Made by a program: the position numbers and the translations under genes. Below, piece by piece: positions 19,632 through 28,646 of a DNA stretch of 64,000 nt. Below the pieces are notes generated by a model, which was not told the origin of the DNA, did not search any database, and saw only the letters and a list, made by a program, of their open reading frames with translations. This DNA comes from Leifsonia soli (GTDB lineage: Bacteria > Actinomycetota > Actinomycetes > Actinomycetales > Microbacteriaceae): positions 1,984,001 to 2,048,000 of the forward strand of contig NZ_JACCBJ010000001.1 of assembly GCF_013408745.1 (NCBI RefSeq), read 5' to 3'. How positions within the stretch are numbered: the stretch's first letter is position 1; each line of letters begins with the position of its first letter.

Positions 19632-20128
19632 GCGACGGTGGTCTCCGGGCTGGGGACGGCGAGACGCATGACGATCGCATCCACGCCGTCCGGCTGGTAG
19701 TACTTCGGGCGCACGCCGATCTCCTCGAAACCGAGGTCGCGGTAGAGGGTCTGGGCGCCCGGGTTGTCGGCGCGCACTTCGAGGAACACCTCGCGGGCGC
19801 CGCGTTTCCGCGCCTCCGCGATCAGCGCGAGCATGAGCCGGCGGCCCAGCCCGCGACGGCGGGCGTGCGGAGCGACGGCGATCGTCTGGATGTCGCCCTC
19901 CCCTCCCCCGTGCGGGGCGAGGAGGCCGGCGTATCCGTCGATGCGGTCCGGCGACTCCGGCTCGAAGGCGACCAGGTAGTAGCCGTGCTCCCCGGCGACC
20001 TCGGAGCGCATGGACCGCTCCGACCAGGCGTCGTTCTCGAAGATGCTGCGCTCCAGCTCCATGATCGCGGGCACGTCGGCGGGCGCGGCGCGACGCAGCT
20101 GGTGGACGGCACGGGCCGGATCGGTCAC
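19628..20128 (-). CDS. rimI: ribosomal-protein-alanine N-acetyltransferase RimI
   Basis: 166 residues with a single GNAT domain. The acetyl-CoA site is [10 protein letters not shown] near residues 90-99, and the C-terminal [24 protein letters not shown] stretch is typical of RimI. It acetylates the N-terminal alanine of ribosomal protein S18 in E. coli; actinobacterial members may have broader targets. It sits between tsaB and tsaD with four-base overlaps on both sides, a conserved arrangement that implies translational coupling. Confidence 0.92.
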   Translation of the reverse strand: MTDPARAVHQLRRAAPADVPAIMELERSIFENDAWSERSMRSEVAGEHGYYLVAFEPESPDRIDGYAGLLAPHGGGEGDIQTIAVAPHARRRGLGRRLMLALIAEARKRGAREVFLEVRADNPGAQTLYRDLGFEEIGVRPKYYQPDGVDAIVMRLAVPSPETTVA

Positions 20129-20745
20129 GCCGTCACCCGCTTCGGCCCGGCGGACGGCGTCACATCCGGCGAGCGCAGGTAGAGGGCGACATCGGCGTCC
20201 ATCGGGAGCCGGTTCGCGTAGCGGAGCTCTGCGATCATCCCGAGCCGGCCGGCGGGGACCACGTCCGCGTCGAATCGCGTGACGTCCGGATGCGGCAGCT
20301 CGTCCGGCCGCGCGAGTCCGGGACCGTCGAGGCGGACCGGGAGTCCGAACTCGTCGACGCCGGAGTAGGCCGTCCAGTAGCGCTCGCGGCGGCGGGCGTC
20401 CGTGACGACGAGCAAGGGACCCGCGTGGCCGGCCTCATAGCGGTCGTAGGCGACCGCGTCGTGGCTGACGACCGGGACGAGCGGCTTGCCCGCGCCGATC
20501 GCGAACGCCTTCGCGGCTGCGATCCCGACCCGGAGTCCGGTGAACGGACCGGGACCCATCCCCGCCACGACGCCCGACAGGGAGCGCACCTCGATGCCGG
20601 CGACGGTGAGCGCCTCGTCGATCAGGGTGCCGATCACCTCGGCGTGGCGCATCGTGTCGGTCTCGATGACCTCCGAGAGGACTCCGCCCTCCCGGTCGAC
20701 GACGGCGACGCTGGTCCCGGCGGACGTGTCGATGGCGAGGAGCAT
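20125..20745 (-). CDS. tsaB: tRNA t6A modification scaffold protein TsaB
   Basis: 206 residues, actin-like ASKHA fold. The N-terminal [15 protein letters not shown] and the central [21 protein letters not shown] are diagnostic. TsaB lacks catalysis but holds TsaD and TsaE together. The gene follows tsaE by nine bases, but a -10 box TAGGCT containing the tsaE stop codon lies 6 bases before its ATG, so tsaB-rimI-tsaD can also start as a separate, leaderless transcript. Confidence 0.95.
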   Translation of the reverse strand: MLLAIDTSAGTSVAVVDREGGVLSEVIETDTMRHAEVIGTLIDEALTVAGIEVRSLSGVVAGMGPGPFTGLRVGIAAAKAFAIGAGKPLVPVVSHDAVAYDRYEAGHAGPLLVVTDARRRERYWTAYSGVDEFGLPVRLDGPGLARPDELPHPDVTRFDADVVPAGRLGMIAELRYANRLPMDADVALYLRSPDVTPSAGPKRVTA

Positions 20746-20751
20746 GCTTCC

Positions 20752-20757
20752 AGCCTA
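20752..20757 (-). promoter_or_regulatory. -10 box TAGGCT for tsaB, containing the tsaE stop codon
   Basis: On the minus strand TAGGCT ends 6 bases before the ATG of tsaB. Its TAG is the stop codon of tsaE, the same arrangement as at the SURF1-DUF3817 junction. Confidence 0.6.
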
Positions 20758-21300
20758 AGCGGGATCGACGGGTGACGGGCCCGCCGCCGATGCCCACCGC
20801 GGGCCGAACCCGGTCAGCGTGACGGTGCGCGGTTCGTCGGCGTCGTCGACCTCGGCGTCGGCTGCGTCCCCCTGGCCGGCCGCGCCCTCGGCCGCGCCCG
20901 TCGGCCGCTCGATCGCGACCTCGAGCCACGACTCGGCGACGCCGTCGAGCATCCCGGCGCCCCACTCCACCACGACGACGGACCGCGCGAAGTCGATGTC
21001 GAGGTCGTCGAGCTCGAGCGCACTCGACAGGCGGTAGGCGTCGACGTGCACGAGCGGTGCGCCGCCGGAGAGGCTGGGATGCGTCCTGGCCAGCACGAAG
21101 GTGGGGCTGGTCACCGGGCCGCGCACCTCCAGTCCCTCGCCGATCCCCCGCGTCAGCGTGGTCTTGCCCGCGCCGAGCGGACCGGACAGCACGACGAGAT
21201 CGCCGGGGCGGAGCGCCGCGGCCAGCTCGCGCCCGAGGTGGTGCATCTCGTCGGCGGTGGCGATCCGCCGGACGGCGGGCACCTGCAGCGCAGCCGTCAT
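20755..21300 (-). CDS. tsaE: tRNA t6A modification ATPase TsaE
   Basis: 181 residues. A P-loop GPLGAGKTT at 40-48 and the family motifs SPTFVLAR and HVDAYRL are present, with VVVEWG toward the end. TsaE drives turnover of the TsaBD complex. Compared with the usual 150-160 residues, an Ala/Gly/Asp-rich insertion of about 20 residues lies near the C-terminus (about 137-158) and looks disordered. The ATG overlaps the alr stop by four bases. Confidence 0.93.
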   Translation of the reverse strand: MTAALQVPAVRRIATADEMHHLGRELAAALRPGDLVVLSGPLGAGKTTLTRGIGEGLEVRGPVTSPTFVLARTHPSLSGGAPLVHVDAYRLSSALELDDLDIDFARSVVVVEWGAGMLDGVAESWLEVAIERPTGAAEGAAGQGDAADAEVDDADEPRTVTLTGFGPRWASAAGPSPVDPA

Positions 21301-22418
21301 CGGGCGCCTCCGGTGTAGCTCCGTCTCAGCCGGCCGCCCAGGCGGGTCACGATCTCGTAGTTGATGGTGTCCGCGGCCTCGGCCCAGTCGTCCGCGCCCG
21401 GCACACCGGTCGCGGGGTCGCCGAAGAGGACGACCTCGTCTCCGACCGCCACCTCCAGGTCGCCGACGTCGACCACGAACTGGTCCATCGCCACCCGCCC
21501 GCTGATGCGGAACGTGCGGCCGCCGATCGAGACGGGACCGCGATTCGACGCGTGACGCGGGATCCCCTCCGCGTACCCGAGCGGGACGAGCACGAGCGTC
21601 GTCTCCTTCTCGGTGCGGTACGTGTAGTCGTACGAGACGCCCTTCCCCGCCGGCACGCGCCGGACGGCGGCCACCCGGCCGCGCAGCGTCATCGCCGGGC
21701 GCAGTCCGAGCTCGACGGCCGACGCGCGACCGAACGGCGACAGCCCGTACACGGCGATGCCGAGGCGGACGAGATCGAAGCGGGACTCCGGCAGCGAGAG
21801 AGCCGCCGCACTCGCGGCGATGTGCCGCAGCTCGGGCTGGAGCCCGGCGACGGATGCGCGGTCGAGGGCGCGCTCGAACACCGCGATCGCCGCACGGTCG
21901 TCGTCCGGTGAGGCGTTGGACAGGTGCGAGAAGATCCCGCGCACGCGGATCAGCCCGGCGACCTCCAGCTCGCGCGCTCGCGCGACCACCGCATCCCACT
22001 CGGACTCCGGGATGCCGTTGCGGCTCAGGCCCGTCTCGATCTTGAGCTGCACGACGGCCGGCCGCGCGGGCGATGCCACGGCCGCCGCCGCCTCCAGCTG
22101 GGAGCGCGACGAGACGCCCAGGTCGAGGTCGGCGCGCACGGCTTCGGCGAACTCCTCCTCCGGGTCGTGCAGCCAGGCCAGCACCGGAGCGGTGATGCCG
22201 GCCTCGCGCAGCGCGAGGCCCTCGGCGATCTCGGCGACGCCGAGCCAGTCGGCCCCGCCCGAGAGTGCCGCGCGCGCGCACTCGACGGCGCCGTGGCCGT
22301 ATGCGTCCGCCTTGACGACCGCCATCGCGTGCGGCGTCCCGACCAGCTCGCGCAGGCGTGCGACGTTGGCGCTCACCGCATCCAGGTCGACGACGCGCTC
22401 GCGGAACGCCGCGGTCAC
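21297..22418 (-). CDS. alr: alanine racemase
   Basis: 373 residues, PLP-dependent, makes D-alanine for peptidoglycan. The PLP lysine is Lys36 in VVKADAYGHG and the second-base tyrosine lies in GVSYDYTYR near 245. The C-terminal beta domain has GRVAMDQFVVDVG. Two GTG starts are possible, at 22427 and 22418; the second is chosen because its GTGA overlaps the TGA stop of acpS, a coupling signature. It lies between acpS and tsaE on the minus strand. Confidence 0.96.
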   Translation of the reverse strand: MTAAFRERVVDLDAVSANVARLRELVGTPHAMAVVKADAYGHGAVECARAALSGGADWLGVAEIAEGLALREAGITAPVLAWLHDPEEEFAEAVRADLDLGVSSRSQLEAAAAVASPARPAVVQLKIETGLSRNGIPESEWDAVVARARELEVAGLIRVRGIFSHLSNASPDDDRAAIAVFERALDRASVAGLQPELRHIAASAAALSLPESRFDLVRLGIAVYGLSPFGRASAVELGLRPAMTLRGRVAAVRRVPAGKGVSYDYTYRTEKETTLVLVPLGYAEGIPRHASNRGPVSIGGRTFRISGRVAMDQFVVDVGDLEVAVGDEVVLFGDPATGVPGADDWAEAADTINYEIVTRLGGRLRRSYTGGAR

Positions 22419-22771
22419 GGCGCGCACTCCGCCACGACGAACGCCGTCGCCACCCCCGCGTCGTGCGTCATCGACACGTGGATGCGGACGATGCCGCGCT
22501 CGCGGACCTGCGCCTCGACCACGTTGTGCAGCACGAAACCGGGGTTCCTCTCGGCATCCGGGACGATCTCCATGTCGTGCCAGCGCACGCCCTCGGAGCC
22601 GCCGAGCGCCTTGATCAGCGCCTCCTTCGCGGCGAACCGCGCCGCGAGGGAGTGCACGGGCAGCTGGCGCTCGTCCTCCGTGAACAGCCGGTCGCGCAGC
22701 TTCGGCGTGCGGGCGATCGACCGCTCGAAGCGGGCCAGATCGACCACGTCGACCCCGATGCCGGCGATCAC
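22415..22771 (-). CDS. acpS: holo-[acyl-carrier-protein] synthase
   Basis: 118 residues, family length. Transfers 4'-phosphopantetheine from CoA to acyl carrier protein. The Mg2+-binding Asp8 in GVDVVDLARFE and the WAxKEA-like motif FAAKEALIKAL (about 46-56) are conserved. It follows glmS by four bases and overlaps alr by four bases. coaA, which makes the CoA precursor, lies divergently 2 kb away. Confidence 0.95.
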   Translation of the reverse strand: MIAGIGVDVVDLARFERSIARTPKLRDRLFTEDERQLPVHSLAARFAAKEALIKALGGSEGVRWHDMEIVPDAERNPGFVLHNVVEAQVRERGIVRIHVSMTHDAGVATAFVVAECAP

Positions 22772-22775
22772 GGCG

Positions 22776-24626
22776 TCACTCGACGGTGACGGACTTGGCC
22801 AGGTTGCGCGGCTGGTCGACGTCGAGGCCCTTGGCCGCCGACAGCTCCATCGCGAAGATCTGCAGCGGGACGACCGCGAGCAGCGGCTCGAACAGCGGAG
22901 CGGCCAGCGGGATCCGGATGACCTCGTCGGCGAACGGCAGCACGGCGGCGTCTCCGGCCTCCGCGATCGCGATGACGCGGGCGCCGCGTGCGCGGATCTC
23001 CTGGATGTTCGAGACGACCTTCTTGTGCAGCTCGTCCGACCAGCGCGGGCTCGGCACGACGACGAACACCGGCTGCCCGGGCTCGATCAGGGCGATCGGC
23101 CCGTGCTTCAGCTCGCCGGCGGCGAAGCCCTCGGCGTGGATGTAGGCGAGCTCCTTGAGCTTCAGCGCACCCTCCAGCGCGATCGGGTAGCCCACGTGAC
23201 GACCGAGGAACAGCACCGCGCGGGTGTCCGACATCCACTTGGCCAGCTGAGCGATCTCGGCGTGCGACTCGAGCACCGTGGCGATCTTGGCGGGGACCTC
23301 CTGCAGCTCCTCGATCGCGTCGCGCTGCTGCGCCGCGCTCAGGGTGCCGCGCACGCGCGCCAGGTGCAGACCGAACAGGTACAGCGCGGTGATCTGGGCG
23401 ACGAAGGCCTTCGTCGACGCGACGGCGACCTCCGGGCCGGCGTGCGTGTAGAGCGCGGCGTCCGACTCCCGCGGGATGGTCGCGCCCTGCGTGTTGCAGA
23501 CCGAGATCGCCTTCGCGCCGCCCTCGCGGGCGTACTTGACGGCCATCAGCGTGTCCATCGTCTCGCCGGACTGGCTGATCGAGATGACGAGGGTGCCATC
23601 GGTGAGGACCGGCTCGCGGTAGCGGAACTCGTGGCTCAGCTCGACCGTGACGGGCACGCGCGCCCACTTCTCGATCGCGTAGCTGCCGACCAGGCCCGCG
23701 TAGGCGGCGGTGCCGCAGGCGATGATCGTGATGCGGTCGATGCCCGCGAAGTACTCGTCGCCGAGCGCATCGAGCTCGGGGATGTGCACGGTGCCGTCGA
23801 CGAGACGGCCGCGGATGGTGTTGGCCACCGCATCCGGCTCTTCGGCGATCTCCTTGGCCATGAACGACGACCAGCCGCCCTTCTCGGCGGCGGAGGCGTC
23901 CCACGCGACCTCGAACGGCTCGACCTCGACCGGCGCGCCGGCGAAGTCGGTGACCGTCACGCTGTCCGGCGTGATGGTGACGATCTGGTCCTGCCCGATC
24001 GCCATCGCCCGGCGGGTGTGCTCGACGAACGCGGCGACATCAGAGCCGAGGAAGTTCTCGCCGTCGCCGAGCCCGATGACGAGCGGGGAGTTGCGGCGGG
24101 CGCCGACGACGACGTGCGGCTGGTCCTGGTGCATGGCGAGGAGGGTGAACGCGCCCTCGAGGCGCGAGACCACGCTCTGGAACGCCTCGGGCAGGTCACC
24201 CGTCCGCCGGTACTCGCGGCCGAGCAGCACGGCGGCGACCTCCGTGTCGGTCTCCGACGCGAAGGTGAAGCCGTCGGAGAGCAGCTCGTCCTTCAGCGTC
24301 GCGAAGTTCTCGATGATGCCGTTGTGGATGACGGCCAGGCGTCCGTCGTCACCCAGGTGCGGGTGGGCGTTGACGTCGGTCGGGCCGCCGTGGGTCGCCC
24401 ACCGGGTGTGGCCGATGCCGGTCTGCCCGTTCGGGATGGGGTGCTCCTGCAGGTCTTCGGTCAGCACGGACAGCTTCCCGGCCTTCTTGGCGGTGCCGAG
24501 GGCCCCGTCCGGGCCGATCACGGCGATGCCGGCGGAGTCGTATCCGCGGTACTCCAAGCGCTTCAGACCGCCGAGAAGCACCTCGAGGCTCTTGTCGGTA
24601 CCGACGTACCCCACGATTCCACACAT
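22776..24626 (-). CDS. glmS: glutamine--fructose-6-phosphate aminotransferase (isomerising)
   Basis: 616 residues. Makes glucosamine-6-phosphate, the first step to UDP-GlcNAc. After Met removal Cys2 of MCGIVGYVG is the N-terminal nucleophile of the glutaminase domain (to about 215); two SIS domains follow, with SQSGETMDT and the C-terminal KSVTVE. The ATG at 24626 is fixed by this need for Cys2; a longer reading frame upstream is not used. TAGACT ends 7 bases before the ATG, so a leaderless mRNA is predicted. No glmS ribozyme is seen. glmM, the next enzyme, lies 1.5 kb away. Confidence 0.97.
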   Translation of the reverse strand: MCGIVGYVGTDKSLEVLLGGLKRLEYRGYDSAGIAVIGPDGALGTAKKAGKLSVLTEDLQEHPIPNGQTGIGHTRWATHGGPTDVNAHPHLGDDGRLAVIHNGIIENFATLKDELLSDGFTFASETDTEVAAVLLGREYRRTGDLPEAFQSVVSRLEGAFTLLAMHQDQPHVVVGARRNSPLVIGLGDGENFLGSDVAAFVEHTRRAMAIGQDQIVTITPDSVTVTDFAGAPVEVEPFEVAWDASAAEKGGWSSFMAKEIAEEPDAVANTIRGRLVDGTVHIPELDALGDEYFAGIDRITIIACGTAAYAGLVGSYAIEKWARVPVTVELSHEFRYREPVLTDGTLVISISQSGETMDTLMAVKYAREGGAKAISVCNTQGATIPRESDAALYTHAGPEVAVASTKAFVAQITALYLFGLHLARVRGTLSAAQQRDAIEELQEVPAKIATVLESHAEIAQLAKWMSDTRAVLFLGRHVGYPIALEGALKLKELAYIHAEGFAAGELKHGPIALIEPGQPVFVVVPSPRWSDELHKKVVSNIQEIRARGARVIAIAEAGDAAVLPFADEVIRIPLAAPLFEPLLAVVPLQIFAMELSAAKGLDVDQPRNLAKSVTVE

Positions 24627-24633
24627 GCACCCG

Positions 24634-24639
24634 AGTCTA
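24634..24639 (-). promoter_or_regulatory. -10 box TAGACT, predicted leaderless promoter of glmS
   Basis: TAGACT on the minus strand ends 7 bases before the glmS ATG at 24626. The divergent coaA -10 box lies 38 bases away. Confidence 0.6.
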
Positions 24640-24676
24640 TCGTGGGTCATAGTGGGAGCCTGCTCGGAGCGCCCCC

Positions 24677-24682
24677 TAGAAT
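24677..24682 (+). promoter_or_regulatory. -10 box TAGAAT of coaA
   Basis: TAGAAT ends 9 bases before the coaA ATG at 24692. The transcript would have a leader of only about 0-3 bases. A GGGG run lies inside this gap but is probably too near the start to act as a ribosome binding site. Confidence 0.5.
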
Positions 24683-24691
24683 TGGGGCCCT

Positions 24692-25630
24692 ATGCTTCCG
24701 AACGGCGACTCCTCCACCCCCTTCGTCGAGCTGAGCAGGGCCGACTGGGCGGAGCTGGCGGAGAACACGCGGCTGCCGCTGCAGGAGACCGAGATCGTCC
24801 AGCTCCGCGGTCTCGGCGATCCGCTCGACATGCGCGAGGTGTCGGAGGTCTACCTCCCCCTCAGCCGCCTCCTCAATCTCTACGTGGGTGGCGCGAAGCA
24901 GCTGCACAGGGTCACGAGCGACTTCCTCGGCGAGCGGGCGGCCAGCACACCGTTCGTCATCGGCGTCGCCGGCTCGGTCGCGGTCGGCAAGTCGACGATC
25001 GCGCGCCTGCTCCGCGAGCTGCTGTCGCGCTGGGACGACACCCCCCGCGTCGAGCTGGTGACCACGGACGGCTTCCTGCTGCCGAACGCCGAGCTCGAGC
25101 GGCGCGGCCTGATGCAGCGGAAGGGCTTCCCCGAGTCGTACGACCGCCGCGCCCTGCTGCGCTTCGTCACGGCGATCAAGAGCGGCGCCCCGGAGGTCCG
25201 CGCCCCGTTCTACTCGCACCTCAGCTACGACATCGTGCCGGATGCGGAGATCGTCGTCCGGCGCCCCGACGTGCTCATCGTCGAGGGGCTGAACGTGCTC
25301 CAGCCGGCCGGAGGCGGCAACCGGCTCGCGGTGAGCGACCTGTTCGACTTCAGCATCTACGTGGATGCGCGCACCCGCGACATCGCGCACTGGTACGAGG
25401 AGCGGTTCCTCAAGCTGCAGCGCGGGGCCTTCGCCAATCCGAAGTCGTACTTCCACCGGTATGCCGAGCTGACCGAGGATGAGGCGCGCGCACGGGCCGC
25501 ATCCATCTGGACGGCCATCAACGAGCCGAACCTGCTGCAGAACATCCGGCCGACGCGTTCCCGCGCCAAGCTGGTGCTGCGGAAGGACGTCGACCACGCG
25601 GTCAGCTCCGTGCTGCTGCGCAAGCTCTGA
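24692..25630 (+). CDS. coaA: type I pantothenate kinase
   Basis: 312 residues. Phosphorylates pantothenate, the first step to coenzyme A. The P-loop GSVAVGKS is at 94-101, and the family stretches [18 protein letters not shown] and GFPESYD are present, along with the IVEGLNVLQ strand. Length and motifs match the CoaA (not CoaX) enzyme. The ATG is placed by the nearby -10 box. Divergent from glmS; a short hairpin follows. Confidence 0.96.
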   Translation: MLPNGDSSTPFVELSRADWAELAENTRLPLQETEIVQLRGLGDPLDMREVSEVYLPLSRLLNLYVGGAKQLHRVTSDFLGERAASTPFVIGVAGSVAVGKSTIARLLRELLSRWDDTPRVELVTTDGFLLPNAELERRGLMQRKGFPESYDRRALLRFVTAIKSGAPEVRAPFYSHLSYDIVPDAEIVVRRPDVLIVEGLNVLQPAGGGNRLAVSDLFDFSIYVDARTRDIAHWYEERFLKLQRGAFANPKSYFHRYAELTEDEARARAASIWTAINEPNLLQNIRPTRSRAKLVLRKDVDHAVSSVLLRKL

Positions 25631-25631
25631 A

Positions 25632-25649
25632 TCGGGTCTTTAGACCCGA
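25632..25649 (+). terminator. short hairpin after coaA, possible terminator
   Basis: Arms 25632-25639 and 25642-25649 are perfectly complementary; in RNA a 7-base-pair stem with a 4-base loop would form. It begins 2 bases after the stop codon. No U-tract follows, so strength is uncertain. Confidence 0.4.
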
Positions 25650-25700
25650 GGCGCACAGGGGTGAGGTCGCGGCGCTCTGGCCATGCATGCATATATCCCG

Positions 25701-25706
25701 TAAGCA
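25701..25706 (+). promoter_or_regulatory. -10-like TAAGCA before the small XRE gene
   Basis: TAAGCA ends 6 bases before the ATG at 25713. The stretch TAAGCATGAGG closely matches TAGACATGAGG before the other XRE gene at 29687. GCATG motifs are repeated around it, beside ATGCATGCAT at 25683-25692. Confidence 0.35.
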
Positions 25707-25712
25707 TGAGGC

Positions 25713-26021
25713 ATGCCAGCACCACGCTCCCGCGCAGCCGAGCTCTTCGGACAGCGCGTCCGCGAGGCGCGGATCGCGCTCGGGATGAGCCAGGAGGACA
25801 TCGCCAACCTGGCCGACATGCACGTCACGAACTACGGGCGGGTCGAACGCGGCGAGGCGAACTCGGAGCTGCACACCATCGTCCGCATCGCCACGGCTCT
25901 CGACGTCGACCCGGGCACGCTGATGGCCGGACTGTACGGCACCGAGATGCTGCCCGACCGGTCACGCGCGTACTCGGTGGCGGACTTCATCGCAGCCCGC
26001 CGGGCGCACGAGACGCGCTGA
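25713..26021 (+). CDS. small XRE-family helix-turn-helix regulator
   Basis: 102 residues. A single HTH_3 domain spans about 11-66 (FGQRVREARIALGMSQEDIA, then MHVTNYGRVERGEANSELHTI), followed by a short tail. It is a DNA-binding protein without a sensor domain. It lies alone between coaA and convergent glmM, so its target is unknown; the repeated GCATG motifs just upstream may be its own operator. Leaderless start is suggested by the absence of a ribosome binding site. Confidence 0.85.
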   Translation: MPAPRSRAAELFGQRVREARIALGMSQEDIANLADMHVTNYGRVERGEANSELHTIVRIATALDVDPGTLMAGLYGTEMLPDRSRAYSVADFIAARRAHETR

Positions 26022-26089
26022 CGCACTGACACACTGACGCCGCGCGCCCACGCGCTGGATCGGCGCAGGCGAATGCTCCGCGCCTCCCG

Positions 26090-27451
26090 CTACAGGGCCA
26101 GGCGCTCTCGCACGACGTCCGCCAGCTCGTTCGCCAGGCGCTCGGCCGTGACCTGATCCGCGGCCTCCACCATGACGCGCACCAGGGGCTCGGTGCCGGA
26201 CGGACGCAAGAGCACGCGCCCGGTGTCGCCGAGGGCGCTCTTCGCCGTCTCGACCGCGGTGCGCAGCCCGTCGTCGGTGTGGACGGCGTGGTGGTCGACG
26301 TTCTTCACGTTGACCATCACCTGCGGGTACACGGTCATGACCTTCGCGAGCTCCGCCAGCGACTTGCCCTGCCGGGCCATCTCGCTGAGGAGGTGCAGTC
26401 CGGTGAGGATGCCGTCGCCGGTCGTCGCGAACTCGCGCATGATGACGTGCCCGGACTGCTCGCCGCCGAGGGAGAAGTCGTGTTCGTTCATCTCCTCGAG
26501 GACATAACGGTCGCCGACCGCGGTCTCGACCATGCGGATGCCGTGATCGCGCATGGCGAGCTTCAGGCCGAGGTTGCTCATCACCGTGGCGACGAGGGTG
26601 TCGTCGCGGAGCTTGCCCCGCTCCTTCATGCCGACCGCCAGGATCGCCATGATCTGGTCGCCGTCGACCACGTTGCCGTCGGCGTCGATCGCCAGGCAGC
26701 GGTCCGCGTCGCCGTCGTGGGCGATGCCGACATCGGCGCCGGCCGCGAGAACGGCCTTCGCGAGGTTGTCGAGGTGCGTGGAGCCGACGCCGTCGTTGAT
26801 GTTCATGCCGTCGGGCGCGTCGCCGATGACGGTCACGCGCGCTCCGGCGTCGGTGAACACCTCCGGCGAGATCCCGGCCGCGGCGCCGTGGGCGCAGTCG
26901 AGGACGACGTGGATGCCGTCGAGCCGGTGCGGGAGGCTGCCGAGGAGGTGGAGGACGTAGCGGTCCTCCGCGTCGGCGAAGCGGCGGATGCGGCCGACGT
27001 CGGCACCCGTCGGGGTCAGCTTCTCGAGGTCGAGGTGCTGTTCGATGCGGTCCTCGACGACGTCGGGGAGCTTGGTGCCGCCGCGGGCGAAGATCTTGAT
27101 CCCGTTGTCCGGCGCCGGGTTGTGCGAGGCCGACACCATCACACCGAAGTCCGCGTCGAAGTCGGAGATGAGGAAGGCCGCGGCGGGCGTGGGGATGACT
27201 CCCGCGTCGTACACGTCGATGCCGGAGCTGGCGAGCCCGGCCGCGACGGCGGCGGAGAGGAACTCGCCGGAGACGCGGGGGTCGCGGGCGACGATGGCCG
27301 TCGGGCGCTTGCCCGCGGCACGCCGCGCCTCGGCGCTTCGGCCTTGCGTCAGTACAGCAGCAGCTGACTGCGCAAGGCCGAGCGCCAGGTCGGCGGTGAG
27401 ACTGCCGTTCGCGAGACCGCGAACGCCGTCGGTTCCGAAAAGGCGGGGCAT
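26090..27451 (-). CDS. glmM: phosphoglucosamine mutase
   Basis: 453 residues. Converts glucosamine-6-phosphate to glucosamine-1-phosphate for UDP-GlcNAc. The phosphoserine is Ser109 in SASHNP, the Mg2+ loop is DGDADRC near 245-251, and the C-terminal phosphate-binding RPSGTEP is intact. It follows rpsI on the minus strand as in many actinobacteria, but TAGGCT lies 7 bases before its ATG, so it has its own leaderless promoter. Confidence 0.97.
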   Translation of the reverse strand: MPRLFGTDGVRGLANGSLTADLALGLAQSAAAVLTQGRSAEARRAAGKRPTAIVARDPRVSGEFLSAAVAAGLASSGIDVYDAGVIPTPAAAFLISDFDADFGVMVSASHNPAPDNGIKIFARGGTKLPDVVEDRIEQHLDLEKLTPTGADVGRIRRFADAEDRYVLHLLGSLPHRLDGIHVVLDCAHGAAAGISPEVFTDAGARVTVIGDAPDGMNINDGVGSTHLDNLAKAVLAAGADVGIAHDGDADRCLAIDADGNVVDGDQIMAILAVGMKERGKLRDDTLVATVMSNLGLKLAMRDHGIRMVETAVGDRYVLEEMNEHDFSLGGEQSGHVIMREFATTGDGILTGLHLLSEMARQGKSLAELAKVMTVYPQVMVNVKNVDHHAVHTDDGLRTAVETAKSALGDTGRVLLRPSGTEPLVRVMVEAADQVTAERLANELADVVRERLAL

Positions 27452-27458
27452 GGACCGG

Positions 27459-27464
27459 AGCCTA
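27459..27464 (-). promoter_or_regulatory. -10 box TAGGCT, predicted leaderless promoter of glmM
   Basis: TAGGCT on the minus strand ends 7 bases before the glmM ATG at 27451 and lies 15 bases beyond the rpsI stop. Confidence 0.55.
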
Positions 27465-27478
27465 AACGCTGACGTGGG

Positions 27479-27976
27479 TTAGCGCTTGGAGAACTGCGAC
27501 GCCTTGCGGGCCTTCTTGAGACCGGCCTTCTTGCGCTCGGTGACGCGGGCGTCACGAGTGAGGAAGCCGGCCTTCTTGAGAGTCGGGCGGTTGTTGTCGC
27601 GGTCGATCTCGTTGAGCGCGCGCGCGATGGCGAGGCGCAAGGCGCCCGCCTGGCCCGAGGGGCCGCCGCCGGTGATGCGGGCGACGACATCGTAGGAGCC
27701 GATGAGGTCGAGCACCTTGAACGGGTCGTTGATGAGCTGCTGGTGCAGCTTGTTCGGGAAGTAGTCGGCGAACTCACGGCCGTTGACCGTGATGGTGCCG
27801 GAACCCGGGACCAGGCGCACGCGCGCGATGGCCTCCTTGCGGCGGCCGACGGCCGCGCCGGGAACGGAGAGGACGGCGCGCGGGGCGGCCGGGGCCTCGG
27901 AGGCCGGGGTCTCGGTCGAGTAGGACTCGACGTTCGAGGTCTCGGCCGAGTCGATGCTGTCTGCGATCTTCGCCAC
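27479..27976 (-). CDS. rpsI: 30S ribosomal protein S9
   Basis: 165 residues against about 130 in E. coli. The core from about 38 includes [18 protein letters not shown] and ends in the invariant basic tail QFSKR, which touches tRNA in the P site. The first 35 residues form an extra Ser/Glu/Ala-rich, probably disordered arm, as in other actinobacteria. Downstream of rplM by 52 bases, same operon. Confidence 0.97.
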   Translation of the reverse strand: MAKIADSIDSAETSNVESYSTETPASEAPAAPRAVLSVPGAAVGRRKEAIARVRLVPGSGTITVNGREFADYFPNKLHQQLINDPFKVLDLIGSYDVVARITGGGPSGQAGALRLAIARALNEIDRDNNRPTLKKAGFLTRDARVTERKKAGLKKARKASQFSKR

Positions 27977-28028
27977 GGTGGTGATAATCCTTTGTCTCTT
28001 TAAGTCGTGAACGTCTACGTCGTCGCGG

Positions 28029-28475
28029 TTACTGCGCGACCTGGCCGAGCGTGTAGGGCTTCGGCTGCTGGGCGGCGTGCGGGTGCTCGCTTCCGGTGTA
28101 GACCTTCAGCTTGCGGAGCTGGGCGCGGCCGATGGAGTTCTTCGGCAGCATTCCGCGGACGGCCTTCTCGACGGCGCGCACCGGGTTCTTCTCCAGGAGC
28201 TCCGAGTAGGTGGTCGCCTTGAGGCCGCCCGGGTAGCCCGAGTGGCGGTAGGCCTTCTTCTGCAGAGCCTTCTGACCGGTCAGCGCGACCTTGTCGGCGT
28301 TGACGATGATGACGAAGTCACCGCTGTCCATGTGCGGGGCGAAGGTCGGCTTGTGCTTGCCGCGGAGGAGGGCGGCGGTGTGGCTGGCGAGACGGCCGAG
28401 CACGACGTCGGTCGCGTCGATGACGACCCAGTCGCGCTGGATCTCGTCTGCCTTCGGGGAATAGGTGCGCGTCAC
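28029..28475 (-). CDS. rplM: 50S ribosomal protein L13
   Basis: 148 residues, family length. Motifs [19 protein letters not shown] and [21 protein letters not shown] are typical of this early assembly protein. Start is GTG. A near-consensus promoter lies about 145-170 bases upstream, giving a leader of about 140 bases. First gene of rplM-rpsI. Confidence 0.97.
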   Translation of the reverse strand: MTRTYSPKADEIQRDWVVIDATDVVLGRLASHTAALLRGKHKPTFAPHMDSGDFVIIVNADKVALTGQKALQKKAYRHSGYPGGLKATTYSELLEKNPVRAVEKAVRGMLPKNSIGRAQLRKLKVYTGSEHPHAAQQPKPYTLGQVAQ

Positions 28476-28617
28476 AGTAGTGGCTGCTTTCTGTCTCGAA
28501 CGGAGGTGTTCGTGAATCCCGCTCCGTTGGTGGTTCGCTCGCGATGGCGTCGAACCGGACCGGTGGAGGGCTCACGTTCGTGTGTCCGGCCGCAGGGGGC
28601 GCGGACACCAAAGAGCA

Positions 28618-28646
28618 ATACTACGGGAGCGGGCGTACCCGGTCAA
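28618..28646 (-). promoter_or_regulatory. promoter of rplM-rpsI: TTGACC-N17-TAGTAT
   Basis: On the minus strand TTGACC (28641-28646) and TAGTAT (28618-28623) are separated by exactly 17 bases. The -35 overlaps the 3' end of the SDR gene. The str operon promoter has the same TTGACC-N17-TANTAT form. Confidence 0.8.

Noticed and set aside
22600..24700. glmS ribozyme upstream of glmS
   Set aside because: The gap to divergent coaA is only 65 bases and the start appears leaderless, leaving no room for the ribozyme.
25683..25692. ATGCATGCAT as an attachment site or recombination site
   Set aside because: It is short and no integrase or mobile gene is nearby.
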